From CAZSVI01 sp964610205 (GTDB lineage Bacteria; Bacillota; Clostridia; DSM-8532): a DNA stretch of 51,734 nucleotides. Shown one piece after another: positions 51,606-51,734 of this stretch; position 1 is the first letter of the stretch, and the number at the start of each line of letters is the position of its first letter. The position numbers and the translations under genes are program-made. The stretch spans positions 1-51,734 of the forward strand of contig CAZSVI010000006.1 in NCBI GenBank assembly GCA_964610205.1, read 5' to 3'. The notes under the pieces are model-generated. The model searched no databases and was not told the DNA's origin. It saw only the letters and a program-made list of their open reading frames with translations.

Positions 51606-51734
51606 TCAGGATTCAGAATTTGAAATTGACAATACCGTGCTGCCAAAGTCCATATATACCGACTCCAAATCCTCACGGCTATTAAACATCACATCTGTTG
51701 CATATTCGCATTGCTCCATGCACCAATAATAATC
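51606..51734 (-). CDS. Partial gene, C-terminal 42 residues, unknown
   Basis: An open minus-strand frame enters from the right edge and stops with TGA at 51606-51608. The residues Y-Y-W-C-M-E-Q-C-E-Y-A-T-D-V-M-F then N-S-R-E-D-L-E-S-V-Y look like real coding sequence. I do not recognise the family with confidence; the pattern could belong to a transposase or to a host protein. The last residues (S-I-S-N-S-E-S) fall in a run of short GAATTCAG-type repeats, so the true end may have been altered. Confidence 0.5.
   Translation of the reverse strand, partial: DYYWCMEQCEYATDVMFNSREDLESVYMDFGSTVLSISNSES

Overview
This window looks like chromosomal DNA from a low-to-moderate GC member of the Clostridia (Firmicutes), probably near the Ruminiclostridium/Thermoclostridium part of the class. 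The evidence is the set of genes: ctsR-mcsA-mcsB-clpC, carD, yacL (PIN/TRAM), radA, a RibU-type riboflavin importer behind an FMN riboswitch, a Firmicutes-type LexA box at uvrA, and AGGAGG-type ribosome binding sites almost everywhere. Species cannot be named from this alone. Most genes lie on the minus strand. I saw no rRNA, tRNA or CRISPR array.

Layout. 1-6 kb: a zinc-ribbon membrane protein, a metallophosphoesterase, a translationally coupled DUF402 / ParB-like-BMP gene pair, a TraX-like membrane protein, a Cys-rich small protein and a HicA toxin with a non-HicB antitoxin. 6.8-14.1 kb: rpoB-rpoC, without the usual rplJL upstream or rpsL-fusA downstream. 14.1-20.1 kb: a conserved small protein, truA, a ROK sugar kinase, a GNAT acetyltransferase, DUF421 and a hot-dog thioesterase, bracketed by two inverted copies of a palindromic miniature element and containing an IS200/IS605-like tnpB 3'-end relic. 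20.1-25.2 kb: FMN riboswitch-ribU, LexA-box uvrA, rplM-rpsI. 25.2-30 kb: the CtsR regulon operon with promoter and operator. 30-33.3 kb: a DUF4349 lipoprotein and an EF-G-like GTPase. 33.8-42.5 kb: a sugar nucleotidyltransferase with a degenerate phosphomannomutase module, hisC, ispD, yacL, carD, a MazG-like small protein and radA. 42.7-46.4 kb: a cytoplasmic GH15 glucoamylase-like enzyme and a membrane GT2. 46.5-51.3 kb: a Ktr/Trk potassium uptake operon ending in a KdpDE-like two-component system. The right edge cuts an unknown gene.

The most unusual signal is non-coding. Three intergenic elements of about 135-160 bp (19196-19349 plus strand, 36429-36586 minus strand, 44649-44784 plus strand) share one architecture. 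A 16-bp stem of nearly constant sequence encloses an unrelated loop of about 34-37 nt. It is followed by a long hairpin whose base pairs change in a compensatory way between copies (GCAC/GTGC, GCGC/GCGC, GCCC/GGGC), then a TATATATGTT motif and, in two copies, a perfect terminal hairpin. I do not recognise this element. A second, shorter repeat family sits 13-49 nt upstream of four start-codon regions and appears to carry a promoter -10 box.
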